From positions 1-64,000 of the forward strand of contig NZ_OAOD01000003.1 in assembly GCF_900205925.1 (NCBI RefSeq): a stretch of 64,000 nucleotides of DNA. Direction: 5' to 3'. The notes beneath the pieces are model-generated. The model did no database searches and was not told where the DNA came from. It saw nothing but the letters and a program-made list of their open reading frames with translations. Both the position numbers and the translations under genes were made by a program. This DNA comes from Clostridium peptidivorans (lineage in GTDB: Bacteria > Bacillota > Clostridia > Clostridiales > Clostridiaceae). Positions 26,066 to 35,009 of this stretch are shown piece by piece (position 1 is the first letter of the stretch; each line of letters starts with the position of its first letter).

Positions 26066-27097
26066 ATGAATAATAATAACCTTACAGTTTCTATAGTAAT
26101 TCCTTGCAGAAACGAAGAAAATTATATAAAAAAGTGTTTGGACTCCTTTATAAATCAATCCTATTCTAAAGAGTTATATGAAATACTTGTTTGTGATGGT
26201 ATGTCAAAGGATAAAACAAGAGAAATTATAAAAGATTATATGAAGGAACATTCAAATATAAAGATTATAGATAATGAAGGATTATCAGCACCTAAAGGAA
26301 TGAATAAAGGAATAAACTATAGCAAAGCTGATGTAATAATAATATTTGGCGCTCACGCATATGCAGATAAGGACTTTATAAAAGAAAATGTAAATGCTCT
26401 TGTTAAAAATAAAGAAATAGGGTGTGTTGGCGGACCCATAGAAACTATTAATGAAGATAACAAAGGGACAGCTATTTCTGCGGCAATGAGTTCTCCCTTT
26501 GGTGTTGGAAATGCCTTGTTTAGATATGCTAAGGAAGAAATGTTTGTTGATACAGTTGCATTTGGATGCTACTTTAAAAAGGTATTAAATAAAATAGGAT
26601 ATTTTGATGATGAGCTTGTAAGAAATCAAGATGACGAATTAAATTTTAGGGTAATAAAAAATGGATATAAAATATTATTATCACCTAAGATAAAATCTTA
26701 TTATTACAGCAGATCTTCTTTAAAAAAGCTATGGAAACAATATTATCAGTATGGATTTTGGAAAGTAAGGGTAATGCAAAAACATGGAAGGCCGGCATCC
26801 ATAAGACATCTAATTCCAGCATTATTTGTTATTACAAATATACTAGGAATAGGGCTAGGATTATTTTATAAATGGATACTTTATTTATGGTTTCTAGAAA
26901 TATTTTTATATTTAATAGGAGACATTATATTTTCATCAAAGCTTATAAAAAATAATAAAAGTATATTTCCATATATATTCTTAATATTTCCTATTCTTCA
27001 TTTAAGCTATGGTTTAGGTTTCGTAAATGGAATATTCAACTTTTATATATTTAAATCTAAGAAATCCATTGAAAAAAATACAAAAATGTCGAGATAA
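26066..27097 (+). CDS. Glycosyltransferase family 2 with C-terminal membrane helices
   Basis: The N-terminal 230 residues form a GT-A domain: VSIVIPCRNEENYIKKCLDSF, EILVCDGMSKDKTREII, GMNKGINYSKADVIIIFGAHA and the ...RNQDDELNFRVIKNGYK acceptor-site region. Three hydrophobic segments follow at about 250-330. At 343 residues it is typical for processive-like membrane GT2 enzymes in capsule loci. It should be an inverting transferase on the cytoplasmic face; substrates unknown. A hairpin terminator follows immediately, so it probably ends a transcription unit. Confidence 0.88.
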   Translation: MNNNNLTVSIVIPCRNEENYIKKCLDSFINQSYSKELYEILVCDGMSKDKTREIIKDYMKEHSNIKIIDNEGLSAPKGMNKGINYSKADVIIIFGAHAYADKDFIKENVNALVKNKEIGCVGGPIETINEDNKGTAISAAMSSPFGVGNALFRYAKEEMFVDTVAFGCYFKKVLNKIGYFDDELVRNQDDELNFRVIKNGYKILLSPKIKSYYYSRSSLKKLWKQYYQYGFWKVRVMQKHGRPASIRHLIPALFVITNILGIGLGLFYKWILYLWFLEIFLYLIGDIIFSSKLIKNNKSIFPYIFLIFPILHLSYGLGFVNGIFNFYIFKSKKSIEKNTKMSR

Positions 27098-27101
27098 ATA
27101 T

Positions 27102-27145
27102 AAGAAGCACACAGATATTGAAAATTTACAATACCTTGTGTGCTT
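27102..27145 (+). terminator. Internal terminator within the polysaccharide locus
   Basis: AAGCACACA and TGTGTGCTT pair. The stem extends inward through ATTG/CAAT with one bulge and one mismatch, around an AT-rich loop, followed by AATTT. It separates the GT2 gene from the following unit. Confidence 0.6.
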
Positions 27146-27153
27146 AATTTGTG

Positions 27154-27205
27154 TATAATATATAGGGAGACATCTCAATAAATGGAGATGTGCTGAAAGG
27201 AGAAT
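27154..27205 (+). promoter_or_regulatory. Internal promoter (-10) and leader hairpin
   Basis: TATAAT at 27154-27159 would place the transcript start near GGGAGACATCTC. The leader then forms ACATCTC-aataaatg-GAGATGT (27170-27191), followed by GCTGAAAGGAG, which supplies the ribosome binding site of the next gene. No good -35 is visible; the terminator stem occupies that region. The same hairpin motif occurs at 12774-12794. Confidence 0.5.
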
Positions 27206-27209
27206 AAAA

Positions 27210-28448
27210 ATGGAAACAAGCACTAGATTCTTAAGCTTTTTATTATACATATATATGATTTTACTACCCATTATTCCAAGCAAGTTTAAAATAAGCAATA
27301 TTCCTTTTAATGGAGACGTATTAGTAGCTTTGCTTATAGTTTCTTATTTAATTATGATAGTGATATTTAAAACTGTAAGAAATAGATTTGTAAATGGATT
27401 AAAAGACTTTTTTTCGAATTATTTGACTATATTTATATCTTTATTGATATTTATAATGTTTATTTCTATATCTTACGCTACAGATAAAAAAGTAGCATTG
27501 AGTGAAAGTATAAGATTTAGTACTTATGGAGCATTATTTTTTATAATAAAGTATGAATTAAATAATAAGTATATTTCAAATAATATACTAAAGCTATATA
27601 TTTATATAGTTACTTTAGTAAGTACTATAGGCATATTTGAATATATACTAGGTATAGGATTTATACAAAAGAGTGAGCATGGAATAAGAACTAGAATTTT
27701 TTCTACCTTAGAAAACTCTAATAATTTAGGTGCTTTTATGCTAATGGGATTCTTCCCAATAATAATGCTAATGTTAAATGAAAAAGAAAAAAGAAGAAAA
27801 ATATATCTAGGAATAGTAAGTTTATTAACGTTTATGAACATAATATTAAGCTTTTCAAGAAATGCTTGGCTAGGATTAGCAATAGGAAGTGTAATATTAT
27901 CTTTAACTTATAGTTGGAAGATAATATTAGGTATGGGTGGACTAGGAGTTATAGCATTATTAATTCCACAAATAAGCAATAGATTACTAGAATTTACTGA
28001 TAGAAGTCAAAATTTATCTAGAATAAAGTTATGGGATATTGCATTTATGATGATTAAAGATCATCCATTGACTGGAGTTGGCAATGGGAATTATAGAGTT
28101 ATGTATGATATATATAAGCTAAAGTACAAAAAGAAAATAGAGTATTATCCAACAGATAATTTTCATACACATAATGTTTTTTTAAAGATACAATGTGAAT
28201 TGGGATTATTTGGAACCATGGCTTTCGTAGGGGTAATTGTAAGTATAGTTGCTAATGTGGTGAAATTTATAAAAAAGGTTGATACTAAATTTTATAAGGT
28301 ATTTTACACTGGATTTTTGGCTTCAATTATAGCGTTTATATTTATGAATGTTATAGATAACTTTTTTTCCGCCCCTAAAGTAATAGCTTTTTTTTGGATT
28401 TTAGTAGCTAATTTTGAAGGAATATTATATAAGAATCAAGAGAATTAG
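27210..28448 (+). CDS. O-antigen ligase/polymerase-family membrane protein (second of three)
   Basis: The 412 residues form about ten to twelve membrane helices. Key segments are TLENSNNLGAFMLMGFFPII, LSFSRNAWLGLAIGS, HPLTGVGNGNYRVMYD and NFHTHNVFLKIQCELGLFGT, the ligase/Wzy signature. It is clearly a paralogue of the next gene, with most signature segments alignable without gaps. AAAGGAG precedes the ATG. It opens the third transcription unit. Whether it polymerises or ligates is open. Confidence 0.85.
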   Translation: METSTRFLSFLLYIYMILLPIIPSKFKISNIPFNGDVLVALLIVSYLIMIVIFKTVRNRFVNGLKDFFSNYLTIFISLLIFIMFISISYATDKKVALSESIRFSTYGALFFIIKYELNNKYISNNILKLYIYIVTLVSTIGIFEYILGIGFIQKSEHGIRTRIFSTLENSNNLGAFMLMGFFPIIMLMLNEKEKRRKIYLGIVSLLTFMNIILSFSRNAWLGLAIGSVILSLTYSWKIILGMGGLGVIALLIPQISNRLLEFTDRSQNLSRIKLWDIAFMMIKDHPLTGVGNGNYRVMYDIYKLKYKKKIEYYPTDNFHTHNVFLKIQCELGLFGTMAFVGVIVSIVANVVKFIKKVDTKFYKVFYTGFLASIIAFIFMNVIDNFFSAPKVIAFFWILVANFEGILYKNQEN

Positions 28449-28463
28449 AGGAAGATAATTACT

Positions 28464-29699
28464 ATGAAAATGTACTATAATTTTTTAAATATGTTACTGT
28501 GTATATATATTTTTCTATTCATAGCATTACCAATTACGTCAAAATATAAGGTTGTAGGGTTAAATATACACGTTGTACTAAATATACTTATGATTTATTA
28601 TGTATCTGGAATAATTTTAAATAAGGAAATTAGAAACAGATCTATAAATTCAGTTATAAGATTTTTTAAAAATAAATGTAATATTGTTCTTAGTTTTTGT
28701 GTAATATGGATGATATTTAGTGTAACTTATTCAGCGGATAAAGTTTCTGCTATATCAGAAATTGTAATGTATATGAAATATCTATTCATATATTTTTTAA
28801 TTGAGGATCAGACACATAATAAAAGATATATTGATAATATACTTAATAGTTTTATATTTACTTTAATAGTAGTATCTATTGTGACCTTTATTGATACCTT
28901 AAAGGGGATTGGAATAGAACAAACAGCAGAAGGGGTAAATAGAATAAGAGTAGAATCATTACTCGAAAATTCAAATAATCTTGGGGCGTTCTTTATATTA
29001 TTTATATTTCCTTTTATAATGTTATCTATTTATGAAAAGGAAAAAAGAAAAAAGTACTTGTACATAATAATTTCAATTTTATGCTTATTTAATATAATCG
29101 TGAGTTATTCACGAAATGCCTGGATGGCCTTTGGGGCTGGATGCTTATTAATAGTAATTATTTATAATAAAAAGTTTATAGTGCCATTTTTAGGAGTGTT
29201 TTTAATAGGATTATTAATTCCTGAAATTTCAATAAGGCTAACTGAATTTAATGATTTTAGTCAAAATGTTACTAGAATTAAATTATGGGAAACTGCATTG
29301 CTAATGATAAAGGAACATGCTTTATTGGGTGTAGGAGTAGGAAATTTTTCTTATCAATATGACAAATATATAAAAAGATTTGAAGAACTTAAGTATGCGG
29401 ATTATCCAATATTTCATCCACATAATGTATTTTTGCAGGTGCAGGCTGAATTAGGCATTATAGGAACTATATTGATTATAAGCTTAATAATATTTATAAT
29501 TATAAAAATAAAAAAATACATACGTGAAACTTCCAGTAGTTTACATAAAAATTTTTACAGGGGATTTTACATTTCTTTTATAGTTTTTATTTTCATAATG
29601 AATATGTTAGATGATTTTTTCTCAGCTCCTAAAATTATCTTAATATTTATAGTTATTATATCGATACCAATTAATTCAAAGGAACCTGAAGTTATGTAA
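28464..29699 (+). CDS. O-antigen ligase/polymerase-family membrane protein (third of three)
   Basis: This 411-residue tandem paralogue of the preceding gene has matching segments LLENSNNLGAFFILFIFPFI, VSYSRNAWMAFGAGC, HALLGVGVGNFSYQYD and FHPHNVFLQVQAELGIIGT, in the same order and spacing. It starts 15 bases after its neighbour. The divergence is large enough that the duplication is not recent. The two may act on different acceptors or repeat units. Confidence 0.85.
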   Translation: MKMYYNFLNMLLCIYIFLFIALPITSKYKVVGLNIHVVLNILMIYYVSGIILNKEIRNRSINSVIRFFKNKCNIVLSFCVIWMIFSVTYSADKVSAISEIVMYMKYLFIYFLIEDQTHNKRYIDNILNSFIFTLIVVSIVTFIDTLKGIGIEQTAEGVNRIRVESLLENSNNLGAFFILFIFPFIMLSIYEKEKRKKYLYIIISILCLFNIIVSYSRNAWMAFGAGCLLIVIIYNKKFIVPFLGVFLIGLLIPEISIRLTEFNDFSQNVTRIKLWETALLMIKEHALLGVGVGNFSYQYDKYIKRFEELKYADYPIFHPHNVFLQVQAELGIIGTILIISLIIFIIIKIKKYIRETSSSLHKNFYRGFYISFIVFIFIMNMLDDFFSAPKIILIFIVIISIPINSKEPEVM

Positions 29700-29700
29700 T

Positions 29701-30822
29701 ATGGAGGTGATACCAATTAATATATTGCAAGTAATAACAGGAACTGATAACGGTGGTGGAGGGAATCATGTTATAAATATATGTTTAAATAATATAGATG
29801 AAATGGAGTGCTCTCTTTGCTTAATTGGAGATGGGATGCTATATGAAAAGGCTAAGGAATTGCATATACCTGTAAGCTACTATAGCTTTAAAGAGCTTTT
29901 ATCTAATAGACTTATAGAACATATAGAAAAAAATAAAATAGATATAGTTAATTTCCATGGAGCCAAGGCAAACTTTTTATATTTTATGATAGCGCATAAA
30001 ATAAAAGTTCCATGTGTTGTTACAATTCATAGTGACTATAGATATGACTTTATAAACAGCAAATTTAAAAGAGTATTTTTTACTCCATTAAGTATTTTAG
30101 GGTTAAAAAAGTATAAAAATTATATTTGTGTATCACAGTATCTAAAAAATCTAATAAGTGAAAATAACTTTAAAGGAAATAAATACGTAATACCTAATGG
30201 TATTTCTTTAGAAAAATCTTATTTAAAGCAAGATAGAGATTCAATAAGAAATATGTATAACATATCTAAGAATGAATTTTTATATTCAATGGTAGGAAGA
30301 ATGCATCCAATAAAAAATCATGATGGGTTAATAGATGCCTTTTTTAAACTTCAAATGGAAATAAAAGATGCAAAATTAATGTTTTTGGGATTTGGAGATT
30401 TAGAGGAAAGATTAAAAGAAAAGGTTAAAAAATTAAATATACAGGATAAAGTAATATTTGCAGGGTTTAAAGAAAACATATTAGATTACATAAACGCATC
30501 AGAAATTGGAGTACTAACTTCTTTTAGTGAAGGAGGGGCTCCACCATTAGCAGTACTTGAAACTGCTTTTATGAAAAAGACAATTATATGCTCTAAGGTT
30601 GGAGATATGGAAAGTATAATAAGTGAAAATGAGGGATTCTTAGTGAATCCTTATGATATAGATGACATATATGATAAAATGAAATGTGCTTATAATAATA
30701 GAGATAAATTAGAATTAATGGGTGGAAATCTTTATAATAAAGTTATACATGAATATTCATTGGATAACTTTTGGAAGAGATACTTTGATGCATATAGTAA
30801 AATTTTAAGCGGAGTGAATTAG
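29701..30822 (+). CDS. Glycosyltransferase family 4
   Basis: This 373-residue GT-B enzyme has NILQVITGTDNGGGGNHVIN near the start, NFHGAKANFLYFMIAHK, then VGRMHPIKNHDGLIDAF, FLGFGDLEERLKEKVKKL and GVLTSFSEGGAPPLAVLETA in the donor domain. The start is uncertain: the ATG at 29701 directly follows the previous stop, but the best Shine-Dalgarno of the region, GGAGGTGAT, is at 29703-29711 inside the frame. Initiation may therefore be at the TTG 29725 or even the ATT 29716. Donor and acceptor unknown. Confidence 0.87.
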   Translation: MEVIPINILQVITGTDNGGGGNHVINICLNNIDEMECSLCLIGDGMLYEKAKELHIPVSYYSFKELLSNRLIEHIEKNKIDIVNFHGAKANFLYFMIAHKIKVPCVVTIHSDYRYDFINSKFKRVFFTPLSILGLKKYKNYICVSQYLKNLISENNFKGNKYVIPNGISLEKSYLKQDRDSIRNMYNISKNEFLYSMVGRMHPIKNHDGLIDAFFKLQMEIKDAKLMFLGFGDLEERLKEKVKKLNIQDKVIFAGFKENILDYINASEIGVLTSFSEGGAPPLAVLETAFMKKTIICSKVGDMESIISENEGFLVNPYDIDDIYDKMKCAYNNRDKLELMGGNLYNKVIHEYSLDNFWKRYFDAYSKILSGVN

Positions 30823-32376
30823 ATGAAGGAATCTAAATTTGTAAAGAGTTCTTTAATAGTAATGATGTTTACCATAATAGGCAAGCTTTTGGCTGTAATA
30901 AGAGATTCCTTAGTGGCAGCAAAGTTTGGAGCATCATATACTGCAGATATATATAATTTTTCTATAGGAATAGTATATTTACTTACTACAATAAGTTATG
31001 GACTTACAACTACGTTTATACCAATGAATACAGAATACATTGAGAAAAAAGATGAGGCTTCTAGAATTAAGTTTGTAAATAATACTATAAATGTATATAC
31101 TATTTTTACAATATTATTAATATTAATATCAATAATTTTTGCAAAATATATTGTTTTAATATTTGCGCCTGGGTTTAAAGATAATCAGTATGTATTTAGT
31201 ACCACCGTAAATATTGTGAGAATTATGCTTTTGTCACTGCTTTTTATAAGCATTCAAAGTGTTATTACAGGGGTACTTCAATCTCATAATGAATTTTATG
31301 AGCCAGCAGCCATGTCACTTGTTTCAAATATTGTATTTATAATCTATTTGGTTTTCTTAACAAGTAAATATGGAATATATGGATTTGCTTGGGCAACGGT
31401 AATAAGTTTTTTAGCACAACTTATAATAAACCTTCCTAAATATAAAAAGCTAGGGTATACATATAAATGGATTTTAAATATAAGAGATAAGAATTTAATA
31501 AGTATGTTTATGCTTATGACTCCTGTTATAATAAGTACTTCACTTATTCAATTAAATAATTTTATAAATAGGGCTTTTGCAACTAAGTTATTTGAAGGAG
31601 CACCGACAGTGCTTGATTATTCAAATAAAATAAATACATTGGCTTATGAGGTTTTTGCTATAGGTATAGCTATGGTTATATATCCATTTCTATCTAGATA
31701 TGCAGTAAATGGAGTAACAAAGGAATATAAGGAAATTTTATCAAAAGGGATAAATATGATATTACTCATAATGGTCCCTGCTTCCATTGCAATAGCAGTA
31801 CTTAGAGTACCCCTTATAACTTTAATCTTCAAAAGAGGAGCCTTTGATGAGAATGCTGTAAATCTAACGGCAAATGCATTATTATTTTATTCACCTGCAA
31901 TGATAGCTTACGGATTAAGGGATATATTGAATAAAGCCTTTTATGCAGTTAAGGACACTAAGACTCCTATGATAAATAGTTTTATTGGGATAATAATAAA
32001 TGTTATTATAAACATATTTATAGTAAAGTACATGAGGGTTTCGGGATTAGCACTTGCTACAAGTATTTCTTCTATAATTATTACAGTATTAATGCTCATA
32101 AATTTAAATGAAAAGATGAATGGAATTGGGCTAAAAAATATTTGCGTTACATTTATAAAAACTTTACTTTCAGCATCAATTATGGGTATTATAATAAATA
32201 TAATAAGTATTTATTGTATGAATACTTTTGGAAATAATGCATATGGAAGCTTAATTTCATTACTTGTAAATTTTGTAATAGGATTAACTATATATTTTAT
32301 GTGTATATATATTTTAAAAGTAGAAGAAATTTATTATTTTTTAAATTTGTTAAAAAATAAAAGAAATAAAAAATAA
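30823..32376 (+). CDS. MurJ/MviN-family lipid-linked glycan flippase (second of two)
   Basis: This 517-residue protein has about fourteen membrane helices. It starts with IIGKLLAVIRDSLVAAKFGASYTADIYNFS and has LMTPVIISTSLIQLNNFINRAFATKL in the middle and IYGFAWATVISFLAQLIINLP between, the MviN pattern. It is paralogous to the flippase at 21630. The start codon abuts the preceding stop and GGAGTG lies upstream, indicating translational coupling. Two flippases in one locus suggest two lipid-linked substrates or two polymers. Confidence 0.9.
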   Translation: MKESKFVKSSLIVMMFTIIGKLLAVIRDSLVAAKFGASYTADIYNFSIGIVYLLTTISYGLTTTFIPMNTEYIEKKDEASRIKFVNNTINVYTIFTILLILISIIFAKYIVLIFAPGFKDNQYVFSTTVNIVRIMLLSLLFISIQSVITGVLQSHNEFYEPAAMSLVSNIVFIIYLVFLTSKYGIYGFAWATVISFLAQLIINLPKYKKLGYTYKWILNIRDKNLISMFMLMTPVIISTSLIQLNNFINRAFATKLFEGAPTVLDYSNKINTLAYEVFAIGIAMVIYPFLSRYAVNGVTKEYKEILSKGINMILLIMVPASIAIAVLRVPLITLIFKRGAFDENAVNLTANALLFYSPAMIAYGLRDILNKAFYAVKDTKTPMINSFIGIIINVIINIFIVKYMRVSGLALATSISSIIITVLMLINLNEKMNGIGLKNICVTFIKTLLSASIMGIIINIISIYCMNTFGNNAYGSLISLLVNFVIGLTIYFMCIYILKVEEIYYFLNLLKNKRNKK

Positions 32377-32393
32377 ATAGGGAGGAATTTTGC

Positions 32394-33047
32394 ATGCAAA
32401 ATAATTTAATAGAGATAAATGAACAAGATCATATAAGAGATAAAAGAGTTCAATTTGCCGTTAAGAGATTTATAGACATAGTATTATCTTTATTTGGGAT
32501 AATAGTCTTGTCTCCTATATATTTAATTCTTATATTGCTTATAAAATTAGACTCTAAAGGTCCAGCTGTATTTAAGCAAGTAAGAGTGGGAAAAGATAAT
32601 AAAGATTTTACGATATATAAGTTTAGAACAATGATTGTGGATGCAGAGAAAAAAAGAAGTTTAGAAATAAATCCAGAAGATATAGGTAATTTTGTTTTTC
32701 AAAGTAAGGAAGATAATAGAATTACAAAAATGGGTTCTTTTTTAAGAAAAACAAGCTTAGATGAACTTCCACAGCTTTTTAATGTATTCAAGGGAGACAT
32801 GAGTTTAGTTGGGCCAAGACCTGAAATTCCTGATGTAGTAAAATATTATCCTCCTGAATATGCACAAAGGCTGCTAGTTTTACCTGGAATTACAGGACTT
32901 GCACAGGTAAGTGGAAGAGGAGAAATAGAACTTGCTAAAACTATATATTATGATTTAACATATATTAAGAATTTTTCAGTATGGTTAGATATAAAAATAC
33001 TATTTAAAACAGTATTTTCTGTATTTAAAAAAGAAGGAGCATTTTAA
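32394..33047 (+). CDS. Initiating sugar transferase (small polyprenyl-phosphate phosphoglycosyltransferase)
   Basis: This 217-residue monotopic enzyme has one N-terminal re-entrant/membrane helix (FIDIVLSLFGIIVLSPIYLILILLI) followed by the catalytic motifs GPAVFKQVRVGKD, YKFRTM, LRKTSLDELPQLFNVFKGDMSLVGPRPE and LPGITGLAQVSGR. This is the PglC/EpsL-type catalytic core without the extra membrane domain of WbaP or WcaJ. It transfers a phospho-sugar from a UDP-sugar to undecaprenyl phosphate, the first step of repeat-unit assembly. GGGAGGA precedes the ATG. Confidence 0.93.
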   Translation: MQNNLIEINEQDHIRDKRVQFAVKRFIDIVLSLFGIIVLSPIYLILILLIKLDSKGPAVFKQVRVGKDNKDFTIYKFRTMIVDAEKKRSLEINPEDIGNFVFQSKEDNRITKMGSFLRKTSLDELPQLFNVFKGDMSLVGPRPEIPDVVKYYPPEYAQRLLVLPGITGLAQVSGRGEIELAKTIYYDLTYIKNFSVWLDIKILFKTVFSVFKKEGAF

Positions 33048-33050
33048 CAT

Positions 33051-33758
33051 ATGTTTAGCTCAATATTAGGTTATAAGGTATTTAATAAAGGGGAAGAAGA
33101 ACTTTTTAGATGTATAAATAATTATGATAAGGTGCATATAATATCTGGAAACCCGGAAGTATTAAATAATGGTCTTAAAAATAAGGAGCTGTTTAAAAAC
33201 TTTACTTCGGAAAACTCCATAATTATTCCTGATGGAATAGGTACAGTTATTGCATCCAAGGCTTTAAAGCAAGGTATAGAAAAAAAAATAGCTGGAATAG
33301 ATTTAATGGAAAAGCTTTTAATAAACTGTGAGCGTGAAGGAAAAAGTGTATATCTTTTAGGAGCAAGAGAAGAAGTGCTTCAAAAGTGCATAAAAAACTT
33401 AAAAATAAAGCATCCAAGGCTTATTATATCAGGAAGTCATAATGGTTTTTTCGATTTAAATAATTGTGATGAACTAATAACAGAAATAAATAACTTGAAA
33501 CCTTATGCTCTTTTTGTAGCTATGGGAGCTCCTAGACAGGAGTTATTCATAACTAGATATATGAATGGGTTAAATGCAAATATATTCATGGGTGTAGGAG
33601 GATGTTTTGATGTATTTGCAGGAGAAGTAAAAAGAGCACCTAAATGGATGATAAATTTAGGCTTAGAATGGCTTTATAGAGTAAGCAAGGAACCTTATAG
33701 AATAAAGAGACTTGGTTCAATTCCTGTATTTATTGCAAAGGCTATATTTAAGAGTTAA
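33051..33758 (+). CDS. WecG/TagA/CpsF-family glycosyltransferase
   Basis: This 235-residue GT26 member has NPEVLNNGLK, the conserved SIIIPDGIGTVIASKAL with the catalytic-region aspartate, AGIDLMEKLL, YLLGAREEV, MGAPRQELFI and GVGGCFDVFAGEVKRAPKWMINLGLEWLYR. The family adds the second sugar (ManNAc or ManNAc uronate) onto undecaprenyl-PP-GlcNAc in teichoic acid and ECA synthesis. Following directly on the initiating transferase (3-base gap), it likely adds the second residue. It is the last gene of the locus, before a strong terminator. Confidence 0.92.
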   Translation: MFSSILGYKVFNKGEEELFRCINNYDKVHIISGNPEVLNNGLKNKELFKNFTSENSIIIPDGIGTVIASKALKQGIEKKIAGIDLMEKLLINCEREGKSVYLLGAREEVLQKCIKNLKIKHPRLIISGSHNGFFDLNNCDELITEINNLKPYALFVAMGAPRQELFITRYMNGLNANIFMGVGGCFDVFAGEVKRAPKWMINLGLEWLYRVSKEPYRIKRLGSIPVFIAKAIFKS

Positions 33759-33810
33759 GTAAAATGTAATTATTATACTTGCCAATTATATGAAATAATA
33801 TTTAAATTAT

Positions 33811-33853
33811 AAAAAGCACAAGGAAGTTTATTAAAAATAACCTTGTGCTTTTT
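33811..33853. terminator. Bidirectional terminator ending the polysaccharide locus
   Basis: AAAAAGCACAAGG (33811-33823) pairs perfectly with CCTTGTGCTTTTT (33841-33853), with T runs on either strand. It serves both the TagA-type gene and the convergent deacetylase gene. Confidence 0.88.
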
Positions 33854-33882
33854 ATTTTACTTAGTAATCGAGTAACTAGTTT

Positions 33883-34932
33883 CTACTTAAGTTCATCTAG
33901 TGAAGCAAACCTATAACCTTTAGCTTTTAATTCTTTTATAACATCATCTAATATTTCAGTATTGGTTTTAGAAACTGCATGTAAAAGCATTATTGATCCG
34001 TTATGAGTTCTATCCATTATCATCTTTTTAGCATACTCATGAGAAGGTTGTTTATTGATATCCCAATCATGATACGCAAAGCTCCAGAAAATAGTTTTGT
34101 AGCCTAATTCTTTAGTATAAGAAAGAGAAAGTTCACTGTACTTACCCATAGGTGGTCTAAAGAACTTAGGCATATCTTTGCCTGTAAGATCTTTAAATAT
34201 CTTTGCTGTATTTTCAAGCTCATAATTAAACTTATCTTTACCCTTTAGAGCAGTTGAAGCCATAGAAGGATGATTAGTTGAGTGATTGCATACTAAGTGA
34301 CCTTCATTTACCATTCTCTTAACCAAATCTGAACTAGTTTTTATATAAGGAGTTACTACAAAAAACGCTGCTGGTACATTATTAGCTTTTAGTATATCTA
34401 ATATTTTACCAGTATATCCATTTTCATAGCCTTCATCAAAAGTAAGATATAAAACTTTTTCATTTGTATTTCCAAGGTAATATCCATCTTGCTTAGTTAT
34501 TAAATTTAATATATTGGGATCAACAGTGGATGGAGTTCCATCTTTTGTAGGTATAAAAAACCAATCGCGTTCCTTTGTCTCTAAGGTAGTTGTACTTAAT
34601 TGAGCCTTAGATTCCTCTGTAGTATTTTTAGAGGGTTCATCAGCCTTATTTTTTATAGGTTTTTCCTCTTTTTCTACAGAGTCATTAGAAGTTTTTTCAT
34701 CTGAACCATCGTTAGTTGAATTATTCTCTTCAGTATTTATTTTTTCTTCTGAAATATCTTTTTCCTCACTTATCACAGCATCATCAGTTTTATTATCAGA
34801 AGAATTACTAGCTTGTTCATTCACCGAACTTGCTCCAGGGTTTGTATATACCTTTTGATTATTACTTTTACAACCTATTAAAGAAAAACAAAGCACAATA
34901 GATACTAAAATGGAAAGACATTTCTTTTTCAT
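33883..34932 (-). CDS. Polysaccharide deacetylase lipoprotein, PdaA-like (delta-lactam-type)
   Basis: The N-terminus is a lipoprotein signal with lipobox LIGC (C21). A low-complexity Ser/Asn/Glu/Lys-rich linker runs to about residue 115, then a NodB domain. The catalytic motifs are LTFDEGYENGYTGKILDIL, NHSTNHPSMAS, FRPPMGKYSE and LLHAVSKTN, which resemble B. subtilis PdaA, the muramic-acid de-N-acetylase needed for cortex delta-lactam, more closely than general chitin deacetylases. The extracytoplasmic lipid anchor and long linker are extra relative to PdaA. Spore-cortex modification is the leading guess; vegetative peptidoglycan or the adjacent polysaccharide are alternatives. Confidence 0.87.
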   Translation of the reverse strand: MKKKCLSILVSIVLCFSLIGCKSNNQKVYTNPGASSVNEQASNSSDNKTDDAVISEEKDISEEKINTEENNSTNDGSDEKTSNDSVEKEEKPIKNKADEPSKNTTEESKAQLSTTTLETKERDWFFIPTKDGTPSTVDPNILNLITKQDGYYLGNTNEKVLYLTFDEGYENGYTGKILDILKANNVPAAFFVVTPYIKTSSDLVKRMVNEGHLVCNHSTNHPSMASTALKGKDKFNYELENTAKIFKDLTGKDMPKFFRPPMGKYSELSLSYTKELGYKTIFWSFAYHDWDINKQPSHEYAKKMIMDRTHNGSIMLLHAVSKTNTEILDDVIKELKAKGYRFASLDELK

Positions 34933-35009
34933 ATTTAATCACCTACCTAATATATGATATACTTTAGTTTGTGTGTATTACTACTTAATATACGATGGAG
35001 AGAGAAAAA

